From Leptospirales bacterium (lineage in GTDB: Bacteria > Spirochaetota > Leptospiria > Leptospirales > Leptonemataceae), in the NCBI GenBank assembly GCA_019694655.1, contig JAIBBN010000011.1:35072-99071 (forward strand): a DNA stretch of 64,000 bases, in the 5' to 3' direction. This document shows positions 35,590-44,732 of the stretch, one piece after another. Each line of letters starts with the position of its first letter. The first letter of the stretch is position 1. A program made the position numbers and the translations under genes. Below the pieces are notes generated by a model. The model made no database searches. It was not told the origin of the DNA and saw only the letters and a list, made by a program, of their open reading frames with translations.

Positions 35590-36519
35590 ATGTTCCAGCG
35601 CAAGTACCACTTCGTGATCAACCCCCGTTCTTCTGGCGGCGCCACAGGCAAAGCATGGCAGGAACTGGAATCTATGATTCGGACGCGTCTGGGCGAATTT
35701 ACGTACGATTTTACGGACGCACCAGGCGCGGCAACCCGGATCACCGCCCAGGCCCTGCGCAATAAGCCCGACTGCATCGTTGTCGTTGGCGGCGATGGCA
35801 CAATATCCGAGGTCGTGAATGGCTACTTTGCGCCCGGCGTTCCGGCCCGCAAGCCTCCGTTGGCAGTGGTGAATCGCGGGACCGGAGGCGACTTCTGCCG
35901 TTCACTGGGCGTACCCGCTGATCTCAACCTGGCCCTGGAGGCAGTGAAGAACGGTCGTGAGACGCCCGTAGACGTAGGTCGCCTCACATTCCGCGGAAAA
36001 GACGGCAAGGAGGCCCAACGCTTTTTCATCAATGTCGCCGGCTGCGGAATGGCTGGCGAAGTTGTTTCGGCAGTCAATCAATCCTCCAAGCGTTTTGGCG
36101 GCTTATCCTATTTTCTCTCTTCAGCCGGCGGCCTTCTTACCTATCGCAAGAAGGGCGTTGTCGTCGAGTGGCCCGACGGTCGCAGCAGCGAACACCGCAT
36201 AGTTACTCTGGCTATTTGCAACGGTCAGTTCTTTGGCGGCGGTATGCAGATCAGCCCGGAGTCCAGAATTGGAGACGGCTGGTTTGACATCGTCTTCATC
36301 GAGGATTGGAACATGCTGCAATCGCTCTGGTACAGCAAGAATCTCTACAACGGGACAATTCAATCCTGCCCGGGGGTTAACGTACGCCGTGCGCAAGGTC
36401 TGCGTATCAAGCCAGCCGCAGGCGAAGCGGCGGCCTTGATCGATTGCGACGGCGAGGACGTAGGTAGCGTACCGCTGAACGCCGAAATTCTTCCTGCTGC
36501 GCTTCGTTTCCGAGTCTAG
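35590..36519 (+). CDS. Diacylglycerol/lipid kinase family protein
   Basis: 309 residues. DAGK catalytic domain: HFVINPRSSGG near the start, VVVGGDGTISEVVNG (the ATP-binding GGDGT) and RGTGGDFCRSLG. The C-terminal half is the beta-rich YegS/DgkB-type domain (GWFDIVFIED, D-C-D-G-E). It phosphorylates diacylglycerol, sphingoid or related lipids. ATG 35590 is chosen over one at 35542 because the kinase domain starts there. Divergent from the AGPS-like gene, which supports a lipid-metabolism neighbourhood. Confidence 0.87.
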   Translation: MFQRKYHFVINPRSSGGATGKAWQELESMIRTRLGEFTYDFTDAPGAATRITAQALRNKPDCIVVVGGDGTISEVVNGYFAPGVPARKPPLAVVNRGTGGDFCRSLGVPADLNLALEAVKNGRETPVDVGRLTFRGKDGKEAQRFFINVAGCGMAGEVVSAVNQSSKRFGGLSYFLSSAGGLLTYRKKGVVVEWPDGRSSEHRIVTLAICNGQFFGGGMQISPESRIGDGWFDIVFIEDWNMLQSLWYSKNLYNGTIQSCPGVNVRRAQGLRIKPAAGEAAALIDCDGEDVGSVPLNAEILPAALRFRV

Positions 36520-36776
36520 GCCGACGCCCTGGCAATAGAAGGAATTGATGCGCCCGTCCGGGAATTGCGTCTCGGGCTGCGGTCGCTGGCAATTCGATCG
36601 GGGAATAGCCAACCATCGCGAGCAATGCCGCTGAAATAGGCCAGTTCTCCGTTGCGTAGCGGTAGAGTGTCGGCGGCTCTGTAAATGACATAGGCGCCTG
36701 TTTCCGCCTTGGAGATTATGTAGGCGCGGCCGCGCGTATTTCTACGATAGACGCCGTGCAGTGTGATTCGATTCAT
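36516..36776 (-). CDS. Small hypothetical protein
   Basis: 86 residues from ATG 36776. Basic and soluble: it begins NRITLHGVYRRNTRGRAYI and has a KAETGAYVIYRA segment, then a Pro/Arg/Ser-rich tail. No known family. Its stop overlaps the end of the lipid kinase gene by 4 bp, and it is divergent from the next gene by 39 bp. Coding is plausible from its position in an otherwise gene-free slot, but unproven. Confidence 0.4.
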   Translation of the reverse strand: MNRITLHGVYRRNTRGRAYIISKAETGAYVIYRAADTLPLRNGELAYFSGIARDGWLFPDRIASDRSPRRNSRTGASIPSIARASA

Positions 36777-36815
36777 TTCCCAAACTCCTGCCGGCATACG
36801 TCCAATCTACGCCCG

Positions 36816-37484
36816 ATGTTCCGCATTTTTCTCATCGTAAGCCTTCTCTTTTTTTCGGCGGCGTCCTTGCCGGCCGAATCACCGTCCATGATTCTCTGCG
36901 GTCTGGAGTGGCAAGCGCCGTCCGGCGCCCGAATCATCGCCGACGAGCAAAACCTGAGCTCATTTGAGAAAGATTACCGCCAGGGCGGAACGATTCATCG
37001 CTTTCATTGTGCTGTGGCCTGCCAGGACAATCTGCTCCGTACTTCGGGCATCGAATTGGAACTGAAGAACAGCGCTGACTCAAGGGTTCAGCGGACCGAG
37101 CGATTAACCATGGATAGCGGGATTGACGGCATCGTTTACTCGCGTATTCGCATCATCGACGGGCGACGCCAGAAGCGGATTCAGGCCTACGCGGCGACCA
37201 GGGATTTCGAATATCGTGTCGCCTGTCAGGCAGCGGAACCCGCGGCAGACTTTGACTACCAGCCACTGGCCCTGGATATCATCGACATGATGCAACGAGC
37301 TCGCTTCCGTACCCCCGTCCAATCCACAATCACAGAAGCTCGCTTTCGATCAAGGCTCAGGACGGCTATCATCCTCGGCGCTTCAGGCCTCGTAGCGCTG
37401 GCTACACTTGGACTGCTGGCGCTCCGGCACAAGCGCCGCGGTCGAGTTGCTGCCGCTTCGAAGGCGCCGGCCGCGGATAATTAG
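36816..37484 (+). CDS. Exported single-pass membrane protein, unknown function
   Basis: 222 residues. An N-terminal signal peptide (FRIFLIVSLLFFSAASLPAES) and one C-terminal helix (AIILGASGLVALATLGLLAL) followed by a basic tail (RHKRRGRV) place the beta-rich body outside the cytoplasm. The body has four Cys, including CGLEW and the pair in HCAVAC, that could pair. No family recognised. ATG 36816 chosen because the signal peptide begins there. Stop overlaps the convergent STAS gene by 4 bp. Confidence 0.65.
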   Translation: MFRIFLIVSLLFFSAASLPAESPSMILCGLEWQAPSGARIIADEQNLSSFEKDYRQGGTIHRFHCAVACQDNLLRTSGIELELKNSADSRVQRTERLTMDSGIDGIVYSRIRIIDGRRQKRIQAYAATRDFEYRVACQAAEPAADFDYQPLALDIIDMMQRARFRTPVQSTITEARFRSRLRTAIILGASGLVALATLGLLALRHKRRGRVAAASKAPAADN

Positions 37485-37825
37485 CGAGCAGCCTCAAGGG
37501 CCATGGCCACTGTGTCAAAGCAGCGAAGGTATTGATTGGAGCGTGTGAGCCGCAGCAAGTTATTTACCTTCGGCGTAAGACCAGCGACCATGAACACTCC
37601 GGTGTACGATTTCACTTCTTGATGAATTCGAATCAGTCCGCCCATTCCGGACGAATCAATGAATTGTGTCTGATTCATGTCTAGAATGATAAAGGGCGGC
37701 TTCTTATTGAAGACCGGCTGAAAGGCCTCCAGCAATTCTGTAACATTGAACATATCAATGTGCGGAAGCTGTAAGTGAACAAGCGCGACCCGTCCCTGAT
37801 CTTCTACTTCAATCACGCTATCCAT
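37481..37825 (-). CDS. STAS-domain anti-sigma-factor antagonist
   Basis: 114 residues forming one STAS domain, as in SpoIIAA/RsbV. The phosphorylation motif FIDSSGMGG contains Ser58 and Ser59. Phosphorylation by a GHKL-type anti-sigma kinase would switch its partner binding. No anti-sigma factor lies beside it; a HATPase protein is encoded 16 kb away (20844-21566). Monocistronic as far as can be seen. Confidence 0.88.
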   Translation of the reverse strand: MDSVIEVEDQGRVALVHLQLPHIDMFNVTELLEAFQPVFNKKPPFIILDMNQTQFIDSSGMGGLIRIHQEVKSYTGVFMVAGLTPKVNNLLRLTRSNQYLRCFDTVAMALEAAR

Positions 37826-37873
37826 GGAGACCCGTAGAATAGGCAGCCGCGAATTTTCAGCAAGGTATTTTCA

Positions 37874-40150
37874 TCATTCAGCGTTGTGTCCGAACGACAT
37901 CGGGACGCCGCCCGCGGGCGCATCACGCCGAACAAGGCCGAAATGGAAGTCTTCCAGGCCGCCGACCCCGCATATTTCCATAGCTTTACGCAGCTCGTCT
38001 GCGTAGCTACGGAACAGGTATTTCACTGCGGCGACATCGCCGCCCACTGCAGCAATAGCCGCCGGTCTCCCAACCAGGGCCCCTGCGGCTCCTAACGCCA
38101 GCAGCTTGAAAGCGTCGCGGCCCGACCGAACGCCCCCATCAGCAAGTACCGCTATCCTTCCGGCCACGGCCCGAACAATACCGGGCAATACCCTCGCCAC
38201 GCCTGGCAAATCATCAAGCACGCGGCCGCCGTGATTGCTGACCACAATGGCATCAACCCCTACGTCGACTGCGGCCTCCGCATCTTCCACGCTCATGATC
38301 CCCTTCAGGACGAAGGGCAGGCGGGTGCTGTCGCGCAAGGCGCGCAGAGCGTCGATGCCACGGGCGGCGCCTCTCTGCCGTTGCAATTCAAGAGTTCGGA
38401 GCGAAATTGCATCAATGTCCATCCCGACAGCGACCAGACCTGCGTCTTCGGCAGCGCGCAGCCGAAGCAACAGAGCTTCCGCCTCAACCCGCGGTTTGAA
38501 AATTGCCACGCCGTGTCCGTCGACTGCGCGCAAGGCCTCGAGCACGGTCAGATACTTGTTAGGCGAAGCGCCGTCGCCAACCCAGGCAATTCCACCAAGT
38601 TCACGAAGCGATTGCAGCAATATCCTCGCAAAGCTGAACTCGTCTACAGCCCCCTGCAGATTGGTAATAGCCCCGGTCATCGGCGCAGCCATGATCGGAA
38701 ATTCGAATCGCCGCCCAAACATTTCGAGGCTCGTGTCCGGCGCGACCGCATCACGGATGTATCGCGGTACAATTGAATATTCCGCCAGCGCTGTGCTGTT
38801 ATCCTGAAACGTTCGCATGCGGCCAACGCCGCCCATACCAGGCACGCCGCTGGCGCAGTTCGCGCCATCGCACTGCTTGCATACCCAGCATACCTGTTCG
38901 CCGAAGCGGACTCGCGCCAGCTCTTCGACGCGCTTCCAGTCAACGCTGAAAGTTTCATCTATTAGCAACTCCAGCGATTGCATAGCGACAGCGACGGCGC
39001 CTTCCGCTTCGGTCAATGTGTTCCCGACAGCAACAATGTGACCGACCTTGTCGATGTTACTGGTAGCTTCCTGCAACAGATCTCCCGCCTTCTTCGAAAA
39101 ATGAACAAGTTCAATGCCTGGAACGCTCATCATACGCTCGCGCCCTTCGAGGCGAAGGATTTTTCCTGCCGGCGCCACAATGCTTCGTTCAATGGCAATG
39201 CGTTGTCTGCGCGCGAGGAGGGCATCGGGCTCTTCGCCCAGCGCAATCTGAATAGCCGCCCGCAACAAGTCGACGCCGCTGTGCAGCGGATACGTGTGCG
39301 AAGACATCAAGCCTCCCGAGAGTCGCGCCGCGATCTCGCCAACTTTCACGCCATCGGGCGTTACTTTGAGGTCGCCCTTGCCCGCTCCGGTGTGAATACC
39401 TAGAGCAACCATAGCGGACTTCATGACCTGCTCGGCTTCTTCCAGTACCCGGGCGGACAATGCGCTGGGCATGTTGTGTCCCAACTCAACGAAGTAGGGT
39501 TCCCGCTCAATGATGCGGTCAGCGATTCCCGTCATTTGAATACGACCCTGCCACGCGAGCGCGTCCACGGATAGCTCAGGACCGGGCATAAACTCTTCAA
39601 GAATCATCTCGCCAGTGGGACTGTGGCGTTTGGCATGCCGAAATGCGGCATAGATTTCATCACGATTGCGCACCTTGATTACGCCCCGAGCGCCCATGTT
39701 GTCAGCAGGCTTCAATACCAGCGGAAAGCTCAGTTCGTCCATAGCCTCGCGCGCTTCCTTCAGCGACCAGACCGAGGCGAAATTTGGCTGGGGCACGCCC
39801 GCAGCGCGAAGCCGCTTACGCATCAGGGCTTTGTTACTGGCCGCCTCGGCGTCCGCATAGCGAATACCGGGCAACTCCAGCGCGCCGGCAATTGCAGCGA
39901 CGGCACGACTGGCATCGGTTCCAGCCGTCACTACACCGTGCAGAGGCATCAAGTTACGCAGTCGTCTCGCTTCGCGGACGCAACCGTCAATATCGCGCGT
40001 ACTCATCTGGACACAATGTTCTGCCAGGCGCATACCCGGCGCATCGCTGGCCATATCGAACACGACGGCCGACAGGCCCATAGCCCGTGCTGTTTCAATG
40101 AGCGGAAGCTGCAAGAAGCCGCCGCCGATTATGATCAAATTTCGCTGCAT
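37874..40150 (-). CDS. ATP-grasp ligase fused to FMN alpha-hydroxy-acid dehydrogenase
   Basis: 758 residues. Residues 1-395: ATP-grasp with a Rossmann-like N-domain (LIIIGGGFLQLPLIE), KPADNMGARG (147-156), EEFMPGPELSVD (185-196) and EIAARLSGG (272-280), as in CarB and amino-acid ligases. Residues about 402-758: FMN TIM barrel of the lactate oxidase/dehydrogenase type, with LKGI (615-618), catalytic His640 in SNHGGR, and D671GGVRSGRD for the FMN phosphate. At the junction is a cysteine cluster C421-x2-C424-x2-C427-x4-C432, seen in short stand-alone relatives of this FMN family, possibly metal-binding. The fusion implies one enzyme oxidises a hydroxy acid and joins or activates it, but the substrate is unknown. 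Isolated gene. Confidence 0.82.
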   Translation of the reverse strand: MQRNLIIIGGGFLQLPLIETARAMGLSAVVFDMASDAPGMRLAEHCVQMSTRDIDGCVREARRLRNLMPLHGVVTAGTDASRAVAAIAGALELPGIRYADAEAASNKALMRKRLRAAGVPQPNFASVWSLKEAREAMDELSFPLVLKPADNMGARGVIKVRNRDEIYAAFRHAKRHSPTGEMILEEFMPGPELSVDALAWQGRIQMTGIADRIIEREPYFVELGHNMPSALSARVLEEAEQVMKSAMVALGIHTGAGKGDLKVTPDGVKVGEIAARLSGGLMSSHTYPLHSGVDLLRAAIQIALGEEPDALLARRQRIAIERSIVAPAGKILRLEGRERMMSVPGIELVHFSKKAGDLLQEATSNIDKVGHIVAVGNTLTEAEGAVAVAMQSLELLIDETFSVDWKRVEELARVRFGEQVCWVCKQCDGANCASGVPGMGGVGRMRTFQDNSTALAEYSIVPRYIRDAVAPDTSLEMFGRRFEFPIMAAPMTGAITNLQGAVDEFSFARILLQSLRELGGIAWVGDGASPNKYLTVLEALRAVDGHGVAIFKPRVEAEALLLRLRAAEDAGLVAVGMDIDAISLRTLELQRQRGAARGIDALRALRDSTRLPFVLKGIMSVEDAEAAVDVGVDAIVVSNHGGRVLDDLPGVARVLPGIVRAVAGRIAVLADGGVRSGRDAFKLLALGAAGALVGRPAAIAAVGGDVAAVKYLFRSYADELRKAMEICGVGGLEDFHFGLVRRDAPAGGVPMSFGHNAE

Positions 40151-40280
40151 GAGCCCGCCCTGCGCCGCATAGCGCCCCTTCTATTTTCGGACATAAATGC
40201 CAGAGCTAAATCACGTCTGGCCGGATCGAGGCCGTCGTTGACGTTGGCTCAACCCCCTGCCAGAGCGTTCCTGTACACCA

Positions 40281-42167
40281 ATGGCAATCGATCGACTCAG
40301 AGCTTCCGAGCCTCCCTCAAGCTACGACGTTATCGTCGTAGGAGGCGGCCATGCTGGCGCGGAGGCGGCCCACATTTGCGCCCGTGGGGGCCTGCGCACC
40401 TTATTGCTAACCATGAATCTCGATACAATTGGCCAGATGTCCTGCAATCCGGCAATCGGCGGAATTGCCAAGGGACATATGGTCCGCGAAATCGATGCAC
40501 TGGGCGGACTGATGGCCCGGGTCATTGACCGCACCGGAATCCACTTCAAGATGCTCAATCGATCGCGCGGTCCGGCGGTCTGGGCGCCGCGAGCCCAGGC
40601 CGAAAAGCGCGCCTACCAGAATACGGTCAAATGGACTCTGGAGGCGGCCAGCGGCCTATCCTTCTACCAGGATAGTTGTGAGTCCTTAGTGATCGAGAAT
40701 GACGCTGTACGCGGCGTGACCACCGGCCGCGGGCGATCCTTCCAGGCTGACTCTGTCATTGTGACAACGGGAACCTTTCTCGGCGGATTGATTCACATCG
40801 GCGAATTTCAGCAGCGTAGCGGACGCATTGCGGAGGCCGCCTCCTTGAGCCTGTCTGAATGCTTGCGACATTATGGTTTCGCGATGGGCCGCCTGAAGAC
40901 AGGGACGCCGCCCAGGGTGCTCAAACGAAGCATTGATTTTGCCGGGCTTGAGGAGCAGCTACCCGACGATCCTCCGCAGCCATTTTCTTTTTCCAGCAGG
41001 CAAATCGGGCAAGCGCAGATCAGTTGTTGGATTACCTATACCAACCAAGCGGCCCATCAATTGATCCGCGCCAACCTGGACCGTTCGCCCATGTATTCGG
41101 GTCAAATTCAGGGCGTCGGTCCCCGCTACTGTCCAAGCATCGAAGACAAGGTGGTTCGTTTTGCCCAACGCGATCGTCATCACATCTTCATTGAGCCGGA
41201 AGGCGTTGAAACCGGCGAGGTATACTTGAACGGCGTTTCGACCAGCCTTCCAGAAGAAGTCCAGTGGCAGTTGCTGCGAAGTTGCGCCGGCCTGCAAGAT
41301 GTGGAAATCATTCGACCAGGATACGCCGTCGAGTACGACTACGTCGATCCGCGCGAACTTGGGGCCGACCTTCAAACGAAGCGAATTCGCGGCCTGTATT
41401 TTGCCGGCCAAATCAACGGCACCACCGGTTACGAGGAGGCCGCTGCGCAGGGATTGATAGCAGGCTATAACGTCTTGCGAAAATCGCGCGCAATGGGGCC
41501 GTTTGTTTTATCCCGTGGCGAAGCCTATATCGGCGTGCTGATTGACGATCTGGTACACAAGGGAGTCGAGGACCCGTATCGCATGTTCACCAGCCGCGCC
41601 GAGCACCGTTTGCTGCTGCGTCAGGATAATGCCGATCAGCGGCTGATGCGGCATGCGGCGGAAATGGATTTAATTGAAAGCGATGACTACGCAGCAATGC
41701 AGGAGCGTTACGGGCGTATCGAACTTGTAAAGAAGCGTTTTTTTTCTACCGGACTGAAGGCAACAGATAGCTACTATGCAGCTTTGAGACGGCGAGGCGC
41801 ACCCATCCCCAAATCGCTGCCTGGCAAAGACGTCGCCTCTTTCCTTCGTCGCCCAGAAATCAAAATAGAAGATTGCGTCGGCATGGTGGAAGGCCTGGAG
41901 CAGCTCCAGCAAGCTGAAGCAGCCGCGTTGGAAATTGAAATCAAATACGAAGGCTATGTTCGCCGGGAGCAAGAGAACATTCATCGTCGGGCAAGTCTTG
42001 CTGCCATGGTCATTCCAGACGGCTTCGACTACGCCGCTGTCACCGGATTGAAGAAGGAGGCCCGTGAAAAACTGATGCGTGTACGGCCGGCGAATATTGC
42101 CGCTGCCGCCGGAATATCGGGCGTCGATCCAAGCGATATTGATCTGATCTATCTTTATCTGCGCTGA
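40281..42167 (+). CDS. mnmG: tRNA U34 carboxymethylaminomethyl-modifying enzyme MnmG (GidA)
   Basis: 628 residues, the usual length. With MnmE it installs the cmnm5 group at the wobble U of tRNAs that read NNA/NNG codons. FAD-binding [12 protein letters not shown], then [12 protein letters not shown] and [12 protein letters not shown] match MnmG throughout. The C-terminal helical domain has [10 protein letters not shown] and ends at G-V-D-P-S-D. ATG 40281 fits. In many genomes mnmG adjoins rsmG-parA-parB; here rsmG lies 9.4 kb downstream behind pst and trp genes. mnmE is not in the window. Confidence 0.96.
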   Translation: MAIDRLRASEPPSSYDVIVVGGGHAGAEAAHICARGGLRTLLLTMNLDTIGQMSCNPAIGGIAKGHMVREIDALGGLMARVIDRTGIHFKMLNRSRGPAVWAPRAQAEKRAYQNTVKWTLEAASGLSFYQDSCESLVIENDAVRGVTTGRGRSFQADSVIVTTGTFLGGLIHIGEFQQRSGRIAEAASLSLSECLRHYGFAMGRLKTGTPPRVLKRSIDFAGLEEQLPDDPPQPFSFSSRQIGQAQISCWITYTNQAAHQLIRANLDRSPMYSGQIQGVGPRYCPSIEDKVVRFAQRDRHHIFIEPEGVETGEVYLNGVSTSLPEEVQWQLLRSCAGLQDVEIIRPGYAVEYDYVDPRELGADLQTKRIRGLYFAGQINGTTGYEEAAAQGLIAGYNVLRKSRAMGPFVLSRGEAYIGVLIDDLVHKGVEDPYRMFTSRAEHRLLLRQDNADQRLMRHAAEMDLIESDDYAAMQERYGRIELVKKRFFSTGLKATDSYYAALRRRGAPIPKSLPGKDVASFLRRPEIKIEDCVGMVEGLEQLQQAEAAALEIEIKYEGYVRREQENIHRRASLAAMVIPDGFDYAAVTGLKKEAREKLMRVRPANIAAAAGISGVDPSDIDLIYLYLR

Positions 42168-42226
42168 GCGATTGAGCGAGCCGCGAAGCAATTGACGTCC
42201 GGCCACGCCGGCGCGAATACACGACC

Positions 42227-42640
42227 GTGCAGCGCATCAATCATTTTGCTGTCTTCCTGCTGACGCTCTTTGCGCAGGCATTCCATTTGGCCTGGTATGC
42301 GCTCTGGCGAAGCGCCTGGGGTTCTGGTTTGCTGTGTTCGCAACAAGAAGTTGGCGCACCTGGCCCGGCGCCCTTCGTGTCAGGGATACTGGCATCCCTA
42401 TCTATTTCGTATTTCCTGGCGTGGCTGAATCTACGCCTCGAAATCCGGACCTATTCTGCCGGCGCCCGGCTTGGGGCCTTCCTCTGGCTGGGTCTGGCGG
42501 CGCCAATTCTGGCGGCGCATTATGCCCACATGCAGATTGGCTGGTGGACATTGATCGTCGATCTTGGCCGCGACATGCTTCTATTGCCATTTTCCGCGGC
42601 AATTCTGGCAGGTTGGAACGCAGGATCGACCCGGAAATAG
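42227..42640 (+). CDS. Small four-helix membrane protein (DUF1761-like)
   Basis: 137 residues, GTG start, four hydrophobic helices. The first is FLLTLFAQAFHLAWYALW and the second begins SGILASLSISYFLAW. The spacing and the W-Y-x-x-W pattern resemble PF08570 (DUF1761), membrane proteins with no known function, but the match is by eye only. Starts 59 bp after mnmG, probably on the same transcript. Confidence 0.55.
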   Translation: MQRINHFAVFLLTLFAQAFHLAWYALWRSAWGSGLLCSQQEVGAPGPAPFVSGILASLSISYFLAWLNLRLEIRTYSAGARLGAFLWLGLAAPILAAHYAHMQIGWWTLIVDLGRDMLLLPFSAAILAGWNAGSTRK

Positions 42641-42667
42641 TCTTAAACGCCGCCGCAGGGTACAGCG

Positions 42668-42700
42668 TTGTCATTGCCTTGCAATCGAACTGTAACAGAA
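42668..42700 (+). promoter_or_regulatory. Candidate Pho box upstream of pstS
   Basis: Three contiguous 11-bp repeats: TTGTCATTGCC (42668-42678), TTGCAATCGAA (42679-42689) and CTGTAACAGAA (42690-42700). The 11-bp register and CTGTCAT-like 7-mers match PhoB half-sites (known consensus CTGTCAT plus 4 AT-rich bases). It lies 42 bp before the pstS start, where PhoB activates pst operons. A possible -10, TATCCT, is at 42720-42725. No phoB or phoR in the window. Confidence 0.5.
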
Positions 42701-42742
42701 TCGACGCCAGACTTCCTCTTATCCTGGTAGGTATTGGATTCA

Positions 42743-43756
42743 ATGAGAATTTGGAAATCATTTCTGATCGCATTGGCTGTCCTGGGCGCAGGCGCCTGTG
42801 GCCGGTCCAGCAACAACACACTCAATGGCGCCGGCGCCACATTTCCCTTTCCGCTCTACGGCGCATGGGCGCACCGCTACAATGCGGAAAAGGGCATCCA
42901 GCTCAATTATCAATCCATTGGTTCCGGCGGCGGCGTGAAGCAGATCACGGGCGGCACGGTTGACTTTGGCGCCTCTGACGATGCACTTCCGGCGGCGGAA
43001 ATCGAAGCGCAGGGATTGTTGCAATGGCCTCAGGTCATTGGCGGCATCGTCGTTGTTTACAACGTTAGCGGCGTTTCCGGCCAGTTGACGCTTGATGGCG
43101 CATCTGCCTGCGGTATATTTCTGGGCGAGATCAAGAATTTTGACGATGCGGCAATTCGCGTGCTCAACCCCGGCCTGAGCCTGCCGTCTGCACCGATCAC
43201 CGTAGTACATCGCTCTGACGGATCCGGCACCACCGCTGTATTTACGCATTACCTTGCTGACGTGTGCCCGCGCTGGCAGAATCAGGTCGGCCAGGGTAAG
43301 GCGGTCAATTGGCCAACAGGTATCGGCGCAAAGGGCAATGAGGGCGTCATGAACTACGTCCGTCAGCAGGCGAATTCCGTTGGTTATGTAGAGTTCGCGT
43401 ACGCCAAACAAAACAGTGCCAGTTATGCAAATATGCGCAACCGCGCGGGAAAAGTGGTAAGTCCGTCTTTGGAGTCCTTTTCTGCGGCTGCGGCAGCCGG
43501 GTCCTACGATCCCGCGGCACATTTCTATACATGGATTACGAATACAGGCGGCGCACAGGCATGGCCGATTACGGCAGCCACGAACATCCTCGTTCGACGC
43601 GACAAGCTGGAAGCCAGCAAGCGCGTTGTTGCGTTCTTTGATTGGGCCTTCACCGCCGAAGGCGACGCACAAGCTCGTGAACTGGTGTATGCCCCGCTTC
43701 CAGATTCTCTGAAAGAACGAGTTCGCGCCTACTGGCGCCAGCACGGTCTGCAGTAG
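42743..43756 (+). CDS. pstS: Phosphate ABC transporter, substrate-binding lipoprotein
   Basis: 337 residues. An N-terminal lipoprotein signal ending in VLGAGAC gives a relaxed lipobox, as in spirochaetes. The mature part is PstS: G-A-G-A-T-F-P-x-P-L-Y, SIGSGGGVKQ, VDFGASDD and HRSDGSGTTAVFTHYL supply the phosphate-binding Ser, Asp, Arg and Thr residues. It captures inorganic phosphate in the periplasm for PstCAB. ATG 42743 rather than TTG 42734. First gene of pstSCAB-phoU, preceded by a Pho-box-like repeat. Confidence 0.93.
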   Translation: MRIWKSFLIALAVLGAGACGRSSNNTLNGAGATFPFPLYGAWAHRYNAEKGIQLNYQSIGSGGGVKQITGGTVDFGASDDALPAAEIEAQGLLQWPQVIGGIVVVYNVSGVSGQLTLDGASACGIFLGEIKNFDDAAIRVLNPGLSLPSAPITVVHRSDGSGTTAVFTHYLADVCPRWQNQVGQGKAVNWPTGIGAKGNEGVMNYVRQQANSVGYVEFAYAKQNSASYANMRNRAGKVVSPSLESFSAAAAAGSYDPAAHFYTWITNTGGAQAWPITAATNILVRRDKLEASKRVVAFFDWAFTAEGDAQARELVYAPLPDSLKERVRAYWRQHGLQ

Positions 43757-43793
43757 ATTTGAATGACGCGCGATATTACGAGTATTCTCGGCC

Positions 43794-44729
43794 GTGCGCA
43801 TCAATCGAGGGATTAAGGATCTGGCCTTCGCCGCTCTTACGGCGGCGGGGGCTTTTTCCATCGTTGTCTTTGTAGTTGGGATTGTCGCCGTACTGGTCGG
43901 GAATTCCGCAGAAGCCATCCGCACGTTTGGCCCTGGATTTATCGTAAGCGACGTTTGGGACCCAGCGCACCAGAAATTTGGCGCTGCCGCTTCGCTCTAC
44001 GGCAGCTTTATCACCGCCACGCTTGCCTTGTTGATGGCCGTTCCAGTTTCCCTGGGCATTGCAATTTTCGTCACTGAGATTGCTCCTGGTTTTCTTCGCG
44101 GACCTTTTGGCAGCGCGATCGAATTGCTGGCAGCCATACCCAGTATTATCTACGGAATGTGGGGCCTCTTTACGCTTGCGCCGATCATGAGCCAGATCAT
44201 AGAACCGGCGCTGCAACAAAGCATTGGTTCGTTTCCAATCGTCGGTGCGCTCTTTTCAGGCGCCACGCGCGGCGTTGATCTATTCACAGCCAGTGTAATT
44301 TTGAGCATCATGATTACACCCTTCGTTGCCAGCATAGCGCGCGACGCTTTCCTTTTGACTCCTCCTGAAGTGAAGGAGTCGGCATACGCCGTAGGAGCAA
44401 CGCAATGGGAAGTCGTACGCGATGTTGTAGTACCCTATAGCAAATTTGGCGTCTTCGGCGGAGTCGTAATCGCCCTGGGCAGAGCTCTAGGTGAAACCAT
44501 GGCCGTTGCTTTCGTGCTCGGCAACAAACACTGGATTACGCTTTCTTTGTTCGAAGCAGCCTCGACCATTACAGTCACACTGGCCAATGAATTTAACGAG
44601 GCAGACTCCGATCTTTACCTTTCTTCGCTCTTTTTTCTGGCACTGCTGCTCTTTGCCTTTAGTTTTTTGACGCTAGCGGCGGCGCGGTTGCTTATTTCTC
44701 GGAGCCGCCAACGTCGCGGGGAAAAGTAG
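43794..44729 (+). CDS. pstC: Phosphate ABC transporter permease PstC
   Basis: 311 residues, six membrane helices. The first helix begins after MRINRGIKDLAF. A ligand-gate region FGAAASLYGSFITATLAL and the cytoplasmic coupling helix E-S-A-Y-A-V-G-A-T-Q-W-E, then ALGRALGETMAVAFV, are PstC marks. GTG start at 43794, 38 bp after the pstS stop. It pairs with PstA to form the membrane channel. Confidence 0.93.
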   Translation: MRINRGIKDLAFAALTAAGAFSIVVFVVGIVAVLVGNSAEAIRTFGPGFIVSDVWDPAHQKFGAAASLYGSFITATLALLMAVPVSLGIAIFVTEIAPGFLRGPFGSAIELLAAIPSIIYGMWGLFTLAPIMSQIIEPALQQSIGSFPIVGALFSGATRGVDLFTASVILSIMITPFVASIARDAFLLTPPEVKESAYAVGATQWEVVRDVVVPYSKFGVFGGVVIALGRALGETMAVAFVLGNKHWITLSLFEAASTITVTLANEFNEADSDLYLSSLFFLALLLFAFSFLTLAAARLLISRSRQRRGEK

Positions 44730-44732
44730 CCA

